Of a DNA stretch of 64,000 bases, positions 1 through 11,330 are shown piece by piece; the stretch's first letter is position 1; the number at the start of each line of letters is the position of its first letter. This DNA comes from Embiotoca jacksoni (lineage: Eukaryota; Chordata; Actinopteri; Embiotocidae), in the NCBI GenBank assembly GCA_022577435.1, contig JAKOON010000003.1:6383001-6447000 (forward strand). The letters are read 5' to 3'. The notes under the pieces are model-generated. The model ran no database searches, had not been told where the DNA came from, and saw nothing but the letters and a program-made list of their open reading frames with translations. Both the position numbers and the translations under genes were made by a program.

Positions 1-153
1 TGTTTTTGAGCTTCTCTCGCAGAGATAAGGCTGTTTTTGAAACATTGTGTTTCCTGTGAAATTGTCCACACAGAGTGACTTGAAGCCACTTTGTCCATGT
101 AGTTTATCCCATTTGCCATAGTACTGATGAAGAAATTTGTTCGTAAACACTTA

Positions 154-321
154 GTTTAAGCCGTGGCGCTGTGATGCAGTTTTATATTAGGCTGAGAAAG
201 TGAGAATTGAAATGCTGTTTTCTGTGTAATTGCAAACACAAAGTGACTTGAAGCCACTTTGTCCATGTAGTTTATCCCATTTGCCATAGTACTGATGAAG
301 AAATTTGTTCAGAAACACTTA
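154..321 (+). repeat. Type B monomer, long form, 168 bp (example)
   Basis: This monomer carries the B marker TTAGGCTGAGAAAGTGAG followed by a GAAATGCTGTTTTCTG segment. It keeps the full centre AAAGTGACTTGAAGCCACTT and the full TTTGCCATAGTACTGATG stretch, both of which are shortened in the other B form. It contains the intact 25 nt dyad described separately. Long B is commonest in the subtypes marked GAGAATTGAAATG and ATATTAGG. Confidence 0.92.
238..262. promoter_or_regulatory. 25 nt near-perfect dyad in a long B monomer (example)
   Basis: The left arm ACAAAGTGACTT (238-249) and right arm AAGCCACTTTGT (251-262) flank a single central G. The arms are reverse complements at 11 of 12 positions, and the outer 8 bp pairs are perfect. 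The element recurs in long B monomers and in A monomers reading GAAGCCACTTTG. A monomers reading GAAACCACTTTG have two arm mismatches, those reading GAAACCGCTTTGCC have more, and short B monomers have lost 5 bp from the centre. The symmetry is directly visible. A role as protein site or cruciform is inference. Confidence 0.6.
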
Positions 322-508
322 GTTTAAGCCGTGGCACTGTAATGCAGTTTTATGCTGTTTTTGAGCTTCTCTCGCTGAGATAAGGCTGTTTTTGAAACAT
401 TGTGTTTCCTGTGAAATTGTCCACACAAAGTGACTTGAAACCACTTTGTCCATGTAGTTTATCCCATTTGCCATAGTACTGATGAAGAAATTTGTTCGTA
501 AACACTTA
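322..508 (+). repeat. Type A monomer, 187 bp (example)
   Basis: This is one monomer counted from GTTTAAGCCG to the base before the next one. The family marker is a roughly 31 bp block, GCTGTTTTTGAGCTTCTCTC followed by GCTGAGATAAG, which ends where GCTGTTTTTGA occurs a second time. Type B has a shorter, different block here (TTAGGCTGAGAAAGTGAG), so A is 19 bp longer than full-length B. The rest aligns well with B, showing common descent. Subtypes carry TTCCTGTGTAATTG, TTCCTGTGAAATTG or TTTACTGTGAAATTG, and end in either CCATAGTACTGATGAAG or CCAAAGTTCTGAGTATG. A 185 bp variant reads GAGATTCTCGCTGGG. Confidence 0.92.
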
Positions 509-694
509 ATTTAAGCCGTGGCACAGTAATGTAGTTTTATGCTGTTTTTGAGCTTCTCTCGCTGAGATAAGGCTGTTTTTGAAACATTGTGTTTACTGTG
601 AAATTGTCCACACAAAGTGACTTGAAACCACTTTGTCCATGTACTTTATCCCATTTGCCATAGTACTGATGAAGAAATTTGTTCGTAAAACTTA

Positions 695-848
695 GTTTAA
701 GCCGTGGCACTGTAATGCAGTTTTACATTAGGCTGAGAAAGTGAGACTTAAAATGCTGTTTTCTGTGTAATTGCAGATACAATGTGAAGCCACATTGGCC
801 ATGTAGTGTATCCCATTTACTGATGAAGAAATTGTTCGTAAACACTTA
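695..848 (+). repeat. Type B monomer, short form, 154-155 bp (example)
   Basis: Relative to long B this monomer lacks 5 bp inside AAAGTGACTTGAAGCC (leaving a GTGAAGCC centre) and 8 bp inside TTTGCCATAGTACTGATG (leaving TTTGCTGATG, TTTACTGATG or TTTGCTGTTG). It also reads GTAGTGTATCCC instead of GTAGTTTATCCC. The two deletions and the substitution travel together in short B monomers throughout the window, so short B is one descended lineage. A one-base difference (GAAATTGTTCG against GAAATTTGTTC) separates 154 from 155 bp forms. Confidence 0.9.
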
Positions 849-1245
849 GTTTAAGCCGTGGCACTGTAATGCATTTTTATGTTATTTTTGAGATTCTCGC
901 TGGGATAAGGCTGTTTTTGAAACATTGTGTTTCCTGTGTAATTGTCCACACAAAGTGACTTGAAGCCACTTTGTCCATGTAGTTTATCCCATTTGCCATA
1001 GTACTGATGAAGAAATTTGTTCGTAAACACTTAGTTTAAGCCGTGGCGCTGTGATGCAGTTTTACATTAGGCTGAGAAAGTGAGACTTGAAATGCTGTTT
1101 TCTGTCTAATTGCAGACACAAAGTGAAGCCACATTGGCCATGTAGTGTATCCCATTTGCTGTTGAAGAAATTTGTTCAGAAACACTTAGTTTAAGCCGTG
1201 GCACTGTAAAGCAGTTTTATGCTGTTTTTGAGCTTCTCTCGCTGA

Positions 1246-2840
1246 GATAAGGCTGTTTTTGAAACATTGTGTTTCCTGTGTAATTGTCCACTCAAAGTGA
1301 CTTGAAACCGCTTTGCCCATGTAGTTTATCCCATTTGCCATAGGTCTGAGTATGAAACTTGTTTGTAAACACTTAGTTTAAGCCGTCGCACTGTGATGCA
1401 GTTTTACATTAGGCTGAGAAAGTGAGACTTGAAATGCTGTTTTCTGTGTAATTGCAGACACAAAGTGAAGCCACATTGGCCATGTAGTGTATCCCATTTG
1501 CTGTTGAAGAAATTTGTTCAGAAACACTTAGTTTAAGCCGTGGCACTGTAATGCAGTTTTATGCTGTTTTTGAGCTTCTCTCGCTGAGATAAGGCTGTTT
1601 TTGAAACATTGTGTTTCCTGTGAAATTGTCCACACAAAGTGACTTGAAACCACTTTGTCCATGTAGTTTATCCCATTTGCCATAGTACTGATGAAGAAAT
1701 TTGTTCGTAAACACTTAATTTAAGCCGTGGCACTGTAATGCAGTTTTGTGCTGTTTTTGAGCTTCTCTCGCTGAGATAAGGCTGTTTTTGAAACATTGTG
1801 TTTACTGTGAAATTGTCCACACAAAGTGACTTGAAGCCGCTTTGTCCATGTAGTTTATCCCATTTGCCATAGTACTGATGAAGAAATTTGTTCGTAAACA
1901 CTTAGTTTAAGCCGTGGCGCTGTGATGCAGTTTTACATTAGGCTGAGAAAGTGAGACTTAAAATGCTGTTTTCTGTGTAATTGCAGATACAAAGTGAAGC
2001 CACATTGGCCATGTAGTGTATCCCATTTACTGATGAAGAAATTGTTCGTAAACACTTAGTTTAAGCCGTGGCGCTGTGATGCAGTTTTATATTATATGAG
2101 AAAGTGAGAATTGAAATGTTGTTTTCTGTGTAATTGCAGACACAAAGTGACTTGAAGCCACTTTGTCCATGTATTTTATCCCTTTTGCCATAGTACTGAT
2201 GAAGAAATTTGTTCGTAAACACTTAGTTTAAGCCGTGGCACTGTAATGCAGTTTTATGCTGTTTTTGAGCTTCTCTCGCTGAGATAAGGCTGTTTTTGAA
2301 ACATTGTGTTTCCTGTGAAATTGTCCACACAAAGTGACTTGAAACCACTTTGTCCATGTAGTTTATCCCATTTGCCATAGTACTGATGAAGAAATTTGTT
2401 CGTAAACACTTACTTTAATCCGTGGCACTGTAATACATTTTTATGTTATTTTTGAGCTTCTCTCGCTGGGATAAGTCTGTTTTTGAAACATTGTGTTTCC
2501 TGTGTAATTGTCCACACAAAGTGACTTGAAACCGCTTTGCCCATGTAGTTTATCCCATTTCCCATTGGTCTGAGTATGAAACTTGTTTGTAAACACTTAG
2601 TTTAAGCCGTGGCGCAGTGATGCAGTTTTACATTAGGCTGAGAAAGTGAGACTTAGAATGCTGTTTTCTGTGTAATTGCAGATACAAAGTGAAGCCACAT
2701 TGGCCATGTAGTGTATCCCATTTGCTGTTGAAGAAATTTGTTCAGAAACACTTAGTTTAAGCCGTGGCACTGTAATGCAGTTTTATGCTGTTTTTGAGCT
2801 TCTCTCGCTGAGATAAGGCTGTTTTTGAAACATTGTGTTT
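1246..2840 (+). repeat. Duplicated block, partner at 8,527-10,121
   Basis: The offset is constant at 7,281. Shared private variants include ACTCAAAGTG (1,290 and 8,571), CAGTTTTGTGCTG, TATATTATATGAG, ACTTTAATCCGTGG (2,412 and 9,693) and CCCATTTCCCATTGG. The match stops on the right where this copy reads TTTACTGTG and the partner TTTCCTGTG. Point differences exist, for example GGCGCAGTGATG here against GGCGCTGTGATG. Confidence 0.8.
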
Positions 2841-3470
2841 ACTGTGAAATTGTCCACACAAAGTGACTTGAAGCCACTTTGTCCATGTAGTTTATCCCAT
2901 TTGCCATGGTACTGATGAAGAAATTTGTTCGTAAACACTTAGTTTAAGCCGTGGCGCTGTGATGCAGTTTTACATTAGGCTGAGAAAGTGAGACTTAAAA
3001 TGCTGTTTTCTGTGTAATTGGAGATACAAAGTGAAGCCACATTGGCCATGTAGTGTATCCCCTTTACTGATGAAGAAATTGTTCGTAAACACTTAGTTTA
3101 AGCCGTGGCACTGTAATGCAGTTTTACGCTGTTTTTGAGCTTCTCTCGCTGAGATAAGGCTGTTTTTGAAACATTGTGTTTCCTGTGTAATTGTCCACAC
3201 AATGTGACTTGAAACCGCTTTGCCCATGTAGTGTATCCCATTTGCCAAAGTTCTGAGTATGAAACTTGTTTGTAAACACTTAGTTTAAGCCGTGGCGCTG
3301 TGATGCAGTTTTACATTAGGCTGAGAAAGTGAGACTTAGAATGCTGTTTTCTGTGTAATTGCAGATACAAAGTGAAGCCAAATTGGCCATGTAGTGTATC
3401 CCATTTGCTGATGAAGAAATTGTTCGTAAACACTTAGTTTAAGCCGTGGCACTGTAATGCAGTTTTACGC
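2841..3470 (+). repeat. Connecting satellite monomers
   Basis: These are ordinary A and short B monomers with no obvious block-level partner nearby. They contain the CCCCTTTACTGATG short B variant that is common again at 30.8 kb, 46.2 kb, 50.9 kb and 53-54 kb. No other sequence type is present. Confidence 0.75.
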
Positions 3471-5780
3471 TGTTTTTGAGCTTCTCTCGCTGAGATAAGG
3501 CTGTTTTTGAAACATTGTGTTTCCTGTGAAATTGTCCACACAGAGTGACTTGAAGCCACTTTGTCCATGTAGTTTATCCCATTTGCCATAGTACTGATGA
3601 AGAAATTTGTTCGTAAACACTTAGTTTAAGCCGTGGCGCTGTGATGCAGTTTTATATTAGGCTGAGAAAGTGAGAATTGAAATGCTGTTTTCTGTGTAAT
3701 TGCAAACACAAAGTGACTTGAAGCCACTTTGTCCATGTAGTTTATCCCATTTGCCATAGTACTGATGAAGAAATTTGTTCAGAAACACTTAGTTTAAGCC
3801 GTGGCACTGTAATGCAGTTTTATGCTGTTTTTGAGCTTCTCTCGCTGAGATAAGGCTGTTTTTGAAACATTGTGTTTCCTGTGAAATTGTCCACACAAAG
3901 TGACTTGAAACCACTTTGTCCATGTAGTTTATCCCATTTGCCATAGTACTGATGAAGAAATTTGTTCGTAAACACTTAATTTAAGCCGTGGCACTGTAAT
4001 GTAGTTTTATGCTGTTTTTGAGCTTCTCTCGCTGAGATAAGGCTGTTTTTGAAACATTGTGTTTACTGTGAAATTGTCCACACAAAGTGACTTGAAACCA
4101 CTTTGTCCATGTACTTTATCCCATTTGCCATAGTACTGATGAAGAAATTTGTTCGTAAAACTTAGTTTAAGCCGTGGCACTGTAATGCAGTTTTACATTA
4201 GGCTGAGAAAGTGAGACTTAAAATGCTGTTTTCTGTGTAATTGCAGATACAATGTGAAGCCACATTGGCCATGTAGTGTATCCCATTTACTGATGAAGAA
4301 ATTGTTCGTAAACACTTAGTTTAAGCCGTGGCACTGTAATGCATTTTTATGTTATTTTTGAGATTCTCGCTGGGATAAGGCTGTTTTTGAAACATTGTGT
4401 TTCCTGTGTAATTGTCCACACAAAGTGACTTGAAACCGCTTTGCCCATGTAGTTTATCCCATTTGCCATAGGTCTGAGTATGAAACTTGTTTGTAAACAC
4501 TTAGTTTAAGCCGTGGCGCTGTGATGCAGTTTTACATTAGGCTGAGAAAGTGAGACTTAGAATGCTGTTTTCTGTGTAATTGCAGATACAAAGTGAAGCC
4601 AAATTGGCCATGTAGTGTATCCCATTTGCTGATGAAGAAATTGTTCGTAAACACTTAGTTTAAGCCGTGGCACTGTAATGCAGTTTTACGCTGTTTTTGA
4701 GCTTCTCTCGCTGAGATAAGGCTGTTTTTGAAACATTGTGTTTCCTGTGAAATTGTCCACACAGAGTGACTTGAAGCCACTTTGTCCATGTAGTTTATCC
4801 CATTTGCCATAGTACTGATGAAGAAATTTGTTCGTAAACACTTAGTTTAAGCCGTGGCGCTGTGATGCAGTTTTATATTAGGCTGAGAAAGTGAGAATTG
4901 AAATGCTGTTTTCTGTGTAATTGCAAACACAAAGTGACTTGAAGCCACTTTGTCCATGTAGTTTATCCCATTTGCCATAGTACTGATGAAGAAATTTGTT
5001 CAGAAACACTTAGTTTAAGCCGTGGCACTGTAATGCAGTTTTATGCTGTTTTTGAGCTTCTCTCGCTGAGATAAGGCTGTTTTTGAAACATTGTGTTTCC
5101 TGTGAAATTGTCCACACAAAGTGACTTGAAACCACTTTGTCCATGTAGTTTATCCCATTTGCCATAGTACTGATGAAGAAATTTGTTCGTAAACACTTAA
5201 TTTAAGCCGTGGCACTGTAATGTAGTTTTATGCTGTTTTTGAGCTTCTCTCGCTGAGATAAGGCTGTTTTTGAAACATTGTGTTTACTGTGAAATTGTCC
5301 ACACAAAGTGACTTGAAACCACTTTGTCCATGTACTTTATCCCATTTGCCATAGTACTGATGAAGAAATTTGTTCGTAAAACTTAGTTTAAGCCGTGGCA
5401 CTGTAATGCAGTTTTACATTAGGCTGAGACAGTGAGACTTAAAATGCTGTTTTCTGTGTAATTGCAGATACAATGTGAAGCCACATTGGCCATGTAGTGT
5501 ATCCCATTTACTGATGAAGAAATTGTTCGTAAACACTTAGTTTAAGCCGTGGCACTGTAATGCATTTTTATGTTATTTTTGAGATTCTCGCTGGGATAAG
5601 GCTGTTTTTGAAACATTGTGTTTCCTGTGTAATTGTCCACACAAAGTGACTTGAAACCGCTTTGCCCATGTAGTTTATCCCATTTGCCATAGGTCTGAGT
5701 ATGAAACTTGTTTGTAAACACTTAGTTTAAGCCGTGGCGCTGTGATGCAGTTTTACATTAGGCTGAGAAAGTGAGACTTG
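3471..5780 (+). repeat. 1221 bp higher-order repeat, about 1.9 copies
   Basis: Unit 1 is 3,471-4,691 and unit 2 starts at 4,692; CAGAGTGACT recurs at 3,541 and 4,762, a step of 1221. The length fits seven monomers (four A, one long B, two short B), with small indels in a GTAAAACTTAG A monomer and a GAGATTCTCGC A monomer. Unit 2 departs from unit 1 near 5,781, where it changes to a GACTTGAAATG B monomer. One private change, GAGACAGTGAG near 5,427, marks unit 2. Confidence 0.82.
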
Positions 5781-7750
5781 AAATGCTGTTTTCTGTCTAA
5801 TTGCAGACACAAAGTGAAGACACATTGGCCATGCATTGTATCCCATTAGCTGTTGAAGAAATTTGTTCAGAAACACTTAGTTTAAGCCGTGGCACTGTAA
5901 TGCAGTTTTATGCTGTTTTTGAGCTTCTCTCGCTGATATAAGGCTGTTTTTGAAACATTGTGTTTCCTGTGAAATTGTCCACACAAAGTGACTTGAAACC
6001 ACTTTGTCCATGTAGTTTATCCCATTTGCCATAGTACTGATGAAGAAATTTGTTCGTAAACACTTAGTTTAAGCCGTGGCGCTGTGATGCAGTTTTACAT
6101 TAGGCTGAGAAAGTGAGACTTAGAATGCTGTTTTCTGTGTAATTGCAGATACAAAGTGAAGCCACATTGGCCATGTAGTGTATCCCATTTGCTGATGAAG
6201 AAATTGTTCGTAAACACTTAGTTTAAGCCGTGGCACTGTAATGCAGTTTTACGCTCTTTTTGAGCTTCTCTCGCTGAGATAAGGCTGTTTTTGAAACATT
6301 GTGTTTCCTGTGAAATTGTCCACACAAAGTGACTTGAAGCAACTTTGTCCATGTAGTTTATCCCATTTGCCATAGTACTGATGAAGAAATTTGTTCGTAA
6401 ACACTTAGTTTAAGCCGTGGCGCTGTGATGCAGTTTTATATTAGGCTGAGAAAGTGAGACTTGAAATGCTGTTTTCTGTCTAATTGCAGACACAAAGTGA
6501 AGCCACATTGGCCATGTAGTGTATCCCATTTGCTGATGAAGAAATTGTTCGTAAACACTTAGTTTAAGCCGTGGCACTGTAATGCAGTTTTATGCTGTTT
6601 TTGAGCTTCTCTCGCTGAGATAAGGCTGTTTTTGAAACATTGTGTTTCCTGTGAAATTGTCCACACAAAGTGACTTGAAGCCACTTTGTCCATGTAGTTT
6701 ATCGCATTTGCCATAGTACTGATGAAGAAATTTGTTTGTAAACACTTAGTTTTAGCCGTGGCACTGTAATGCAGTTTTACGTTGTTTTTGAGCTTCTCTC
6801 GCTGAGATAAGGCTGTTTTTGAAACATTGTGTTTCCTGTGTAATTGTCCACACAAAGTGACTTGAAACCGCTTTGCCCATGTAGTGTATCCCATTTGCCA
6901 AAGTTCTGAGTATGAAACTTGTTTGTAAACACTTAGTTTAAGCCGTGGCGCTGTGATGCAGTTTTACATTAGGCTGAGAAAGTGAGACTTAGAATGCTGT
7001 TTTCTGTGTAATTGCAGATACAAAGTGAAGCCACATTGGCCATGTAGTGTATCCCATTTGCTGTTGAAGAAATTTGTTCAGAAACACTTAGTTTAAGCCG
7101 TGGCACTGTAATGCATTTTTATGTTATTTTTGAGCTTCTCTCGCTGGGATAAGGCTGTTTTTGAAACATTGTGTTTCCTGTGTAATTGTCCACACAAAGT
7201 GACTTGAAACCGCTTTGCCCATGTAGTGTATCCCATTTGCCAAAGTTCTGAGTATGAAACTTGTTTGTAAACACTTAGTTTAAGCCGTGGCGCTGTGATG
7301 CAGTTTTACATTAGGCTGAGAAAGTGAGACTTAGAATGCTGTTTTCTGTGTAATTGCAGATACAAAGTGAAGCCAAATTGGCCATGTAGTGTATCCCATT
7401 TGCTGATGAAGAAATTGTTCGTAAACACTTAGTTTAAGCCGTGGCACTGTAATGCAGTTTTACGCTGTTTTTGAGCTTCTCTCGCTGAGATAAGGCTGTT
7501 TTTGAAACATTGTGTTTCCTGTGAAATTGTCCACACAGAGTGACTTGAAGCCACTTTGTCCATGTAGTTTATCCCATTTGCCATAGTACTGATGAAGAAA
7601 TTTGTTCGTAAACACTTAGTTTAAGCCGTGGCGCTGTGATGCAGTTTTATATTAGGCTGAGAAAGTGAGAATTGAAATGCTGTTTTCTGTGTAATTGCAA
7701 ACACAAAGTGACTTGAAGCCACTTTGTCCATGTAGTTTATCCCATTTGCC
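5598..7750 (+). repeat. Duplicated block, partner at 12,015-14,168
   Basis: The offset is 6,417, shifting to 6,418 after a 1 bp indel near 6,540 to 6,550. Shared private variants are CATGCATTGTATCCCATTAG, GCTGATATAAGG (5,935 and 12,352), TTTACGCTCTTTTTG, GAAGCAACTTTG and TTTATCGCATTTG. Part of it (from the GATATAAGG monomer) has a third copy at about 15.1 kb. Confidence 0.8.
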
Positions 7751-8526
7751 ATAGTACTGATGAAGAAATTTGTTCGTAAACACTTAATTTAAGCCGTGGC
7801 ACTGTAATGTAGTTTTATGCTGTTTTTGAGCTTCTCTCGCTGAGATAAGGCTGTTTTTGAAACATTGTGTTTACTGTGAAATTGTCCACACAAAGTGACT
7901 TGAAACCACTTTGTCCATGTACTTTATCCCATTTGCCATAGTACTGATGAAGAAATTTGTTCGTAAAACTTAGTTTAAGCCGTGGCACTGTAATGCAGTT
8001 TTACATTAGGCTGAGAAAGTGAGACTTAAAATGCTGTTTTCTGTGTAATTGCAGATACAATGTGAAGCCACATTGGCCATGTAGTGTATCCCATTTACTG
8101 ATGAAGAAATTTGTTTGTAAACACTTAGTTTTAGCCGTGGCACTGTAATGCAGTTTTACGTTGTTTTTGAGCTTCTCTCGCTGAGATAAGGCTGTTTTTG
8201 AAACATTGTGTTTCCTGTGTAATTGTCCACACAAAGTGACTTGAAACCGCTTTGCCCATGTAGTGTATCCCATTTGCCAAAGTTCTGAGTATGAAACTTG
8301 TTTGTAAACACTTAGTTTAAGCCGTGGCGCTGTGATGCAGTTTTACATTAGGCTGAGAAAGTGAGACTTAGAATGCTGTTTTCTGTGTAATTGCAGATAC
8401 AAAGTGAAGCCACATTGGCCATGTAGTGTATCCCATTTGCTGTTGAAGAAATTTGTTCAGAAACACTTAGTTTAAGCCGTGGCACTGTAATGCATTTTTA
8501 TGTTATTTTTGAGCTTCTCTCGCTGG
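7751..8526 (+). repeat. Shortened 7-monomer unit joined to a copied block
   Basis: From 7,536 the CAGAGTGACT unit reappears, but the distance to the CACTTAATTTAAG variant is 245 bp against 432 bp in the units at 4,762 and 13,954. The 187 bp difference is exactly one A monomer. From 8,101 to about 8,569 the sequence repeats 6,722-7,190 at an offset of 1,379, including TTTGTAAACACTTAGTTTTAG. Confidence 0.75.
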
Positions 8527-8739
8527 GATAAGGCTGTTTTTGAAACATTGTGTTTCCTGTGTAATTGTCCACTCAAAGTGACTTGAAACCGCTTTGCCCA
8601 TGTAGTTTATCCCATTTGCCATAGGTCTGAGTATGAAACTTGTTTGTAAACACTTAGTTTAAGCCGTCGCACTGTGATGCAGTTTTACATTAGGCTGAGA
8701 AAGTGAGACTTGAAATGCTGTTTTCTGTGTAATTGCAGA

Positions 8740-11330
8740 CACAAAGTGAAGCCACATTGGCCATGTAGTGTATCCCATTTGCTGTTGAAGAAATTTGTTC
8801 AGAAACACTTAGTTTAAGCCGTGGCACTGTAATGCAGTTTTATGCTGTTTTTGAGCTTCTCTCGCTGAGATAAGGCTGTTTTTGAAACATTGTGTTTCCT
8901 GTGAAATTGTCCACACAAAGTGACTTGAAACCACTTTGTCCATGTAGTTTATCCCATTTGCCATAGTACTGATGAAGAAATTTGTTCGTAAACACTTAAT
9001 TTAAGCCGTGGCACTGTAATGCAGTTTTGTGCTGTTTTTGAGCTTCTCTCGCTGAGATAAGGCTGTTTTTGAAACATTGTGTTTACTGTGAAATTGTCCA
9101 CACAAAGTGACTTGAAGCCGCTTTGTCCATGTAGTTTATCCCATTTGCCATAGTACTGATGAAGAAATTTGTTCGTAAACACTTAGTTTAAGCCGTGGCG
9201 CTGTGATGCAGTTTTACATTAGGCTGAGAAAGTGAGACTTAAAATGCTGTTTTCTGTGTAATTGCAGATACAAAGTGAAGCCACATTGGCCATGTAGTGT
9301 ATCCCATTTACTGATGAAGAAATTGTTCGTAAACACTTAGTTTAAGCCGTGGCGCTGTGATGCAGTTTTATATTATATGAGAAAGTGAGAATTGAAATGT
9401 TGTTTTCTGTGTAATTGCAGACACAAAGTGACTTGAAGCCACTTTGTCCATGTATTTTATCCCTTTTGCCATAGTACTGATGAAGAAATTTGTTCGTAAA
9501 CACTTAGTTTAAGCCGTGGCACTGTAATGCAGTTTTATGCTGTTTTTGAGCTTCTCTCGCTGAGATAAGGCTGTTTTTGAAACATTGTGTTTCCTGTGAA
9601 ATTGTCCACACAAAGTGACTTGAAACCACTTTGTCCATGTAGTTTATCCCATTTGCCATAGTACTGATGAAGAAATTTGTTCGTAAACACTTACTTTAAT
9701 CCGTGGCACTGTAATACATTTTTATGTTATTTTTGAGCTTCTCTCGCTGGGATAAGTCTGTTTTTGAAACATTGTGTTTCCTGTGTAATTGTCCACACAA
9801 AGTGACTTGAAACCGCTTTGCCCATGTAGTTTATCCCATTTCCCATTGGTCTGAGTATGAAACTTGTTTGTAAACACTTAATTTAAGCCGTGGCGCTGTG
9901 ATGCAGTTTTACATTAGGCTGAGAAAGTGAGACTTAGAATGCTGTTTTCTGTGTAATTGCAGATACAAAGTGAAGCCACGTTGGCCATGTAGTGTATCCC
10001 ATTTGCTGTTGAAGAAATTTGTTCAGAAACACTTAGTTTAAGCCGTGGCACTGTAATGCAGTTTTATGCTGTTTTTGAGCTTCTCTCGCTGAGATAAGGC
10101 TGTTTTTGAAACATTGTGTTTCCTGTGAAATTGTCCACACAAAGTGACTTGAAACCACTTTGTCCATGTAGTTTATCCCATTTGCCATAGTACTGATGAA
10201 GAAATTTGTTCGTAAACACTTAATTTAAGCCGTGGCACTGTAATGCAGTTTTGTGCTGTTTTTGAGCTTCTCTCGCTGAGATAAGGCTGTTTTTGAAACA
10301 TTGTGTTTACTGTGAAATTGTCCACACAAAGTGACTTGAAGCCGCTTTGTCCATGTAGTTTATCCCATTTGCCATAGTACTGATGAAGAAATTTGTTCGT
10401 AAACACTTAGTTTAAGCCGTGGCGCTGTGATGCAGTTTTACATTAGGCTGAGAAAGTGAGACTTAAAATGCTGTTTTCTGTGTAATTGCAGATACAAAGT
10501 GAAGCCACATTGGCCATGTAGTGTATCCCATTTACTGATGAAGAAATTGTTCGTAAACACTTAGTTTAAGCCGTGGCGCTGTGATGCAGTTTTATATTAT
10601 ATGAGAAAGTGAGAATTGAAATGCTGTTTTCTGTGTAATTGCAGACACAAAGTGACTTGAAGCCACTTTGTCCATGTATTTTATCCCTTTTGCCATAGTA
10701 CTGATGAAGAAATTTGTTCGTAAACACTTAGTTTAAGCCGTGGCACTGTAATGCAGTTTTATGCTGTTTTTGAGCTTCTCTCGCTGAGATAAGGCTGTTT
10801 TTGAAACATTGTGTTTCCTGTGAAATTGTCCACACAAAGTGACTTGAAACCACTTTGTCCATGTAGTTTATCCCATTTGCCATAGTACTGATGAAGAAAT
10901 TTGTTCGTAAACACTTACTTTAATCCGTGGCACTGTAATACATTTTTATGTTATTTTTGAGCTTCTCTCGCTGGGATAAGTCTGTTTTTGAAACATTGTG
11001 TTTCCTGTGTAATTGTCCACACAAAGTGACTTGAAACCGCTTTGCCCATGTAGTTTATCCCATTTCCCATTGGTCTGAGTATGAAACTTGTTTGTAAACA
11101 CTTAATTTAAGCCGTGGCGCTGTGATGCAGTTTTACATTAGGCTGAGAAAGTGAGACTTAGAATGCTGTTTTCTGTGTAATTGCAGATACAAAGTGAAGC
11201 CACATTGGCCATGTAGTGTATCCCATTTGCTGTTGAAGAAATTTGTTCAGAAACACTTAGTTTAAGCCGTGGCACTGTAATGCAGTTTTATGCTGTTTTT
11301 GAGCTTCTCTCGCTGAGATAAGGCTGTTTT
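8740..11330 (+). repeat. 1224 bp 7-monomer higher-order repeat, two copies
   Basis: ACTTTAATCC recurs at 9,693 and 10,917, and the GTTTTGTGCTG A monomer recurs at the same 1224 bp step. 1224 equals four 187 bp A, one 168 bp B and two 154 bp B monomers. Boundaries are approximate, set where private variants stop agreeing. The same pair is found again at 15,979-18,474. Confidence 0.82.

Larger units (their letters stand above)
1..960 (+). repeat. Partial copy of the 1221 bp 7-monomer repeat
   Basis: This stretch matches 3,471-4,430 at a constant offset of 3,470, including the private CACACAGAGTGACTTG variant (71 and 3,541), GTAATGTAG and CATGTACTTTATCCC. A few single-base differences are visible, such as CTCGCAGAG near 20 and GGCACAGTAATG near 522. 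After about 960 the copies diverge: position 961 on reads TGAAGCCACTTTGTCC where the partner reads TGAAACCGCTTTGCCC. The next 285 bp are ordinary B and A monomers. Confidence 0.8.

Noticed and set aside
501..515. CTTAATTTAAG, an 11 nt perfect palindrome in some A-B junctions
   Set aside because: It is short and AT-rich, arises from a single G to A change in the usual CTTAGTTTAAG, and is likely to be chance.
1668..1901. Minus-strand 77-codon frame, identical at 8,949, 10,173 and 17,117
   Set aside because: Its identity across four places follows from the 7,281, 1,224 and 6,944 bp block copies. It is not evidence of protein constraint.
6559..6894. Minus-strand reading frame of 111 codons, repeated at 12,977-13,312 and partly at 15,753-16,049
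   Set aside because: It runs across satellite monomers and has the same low-complexity translated monomer pattern as other frames in the array. Copies exist only where the block was duplicated, and variants of the same monomers carry stops. No start context, domain or codon signal supports a gene.
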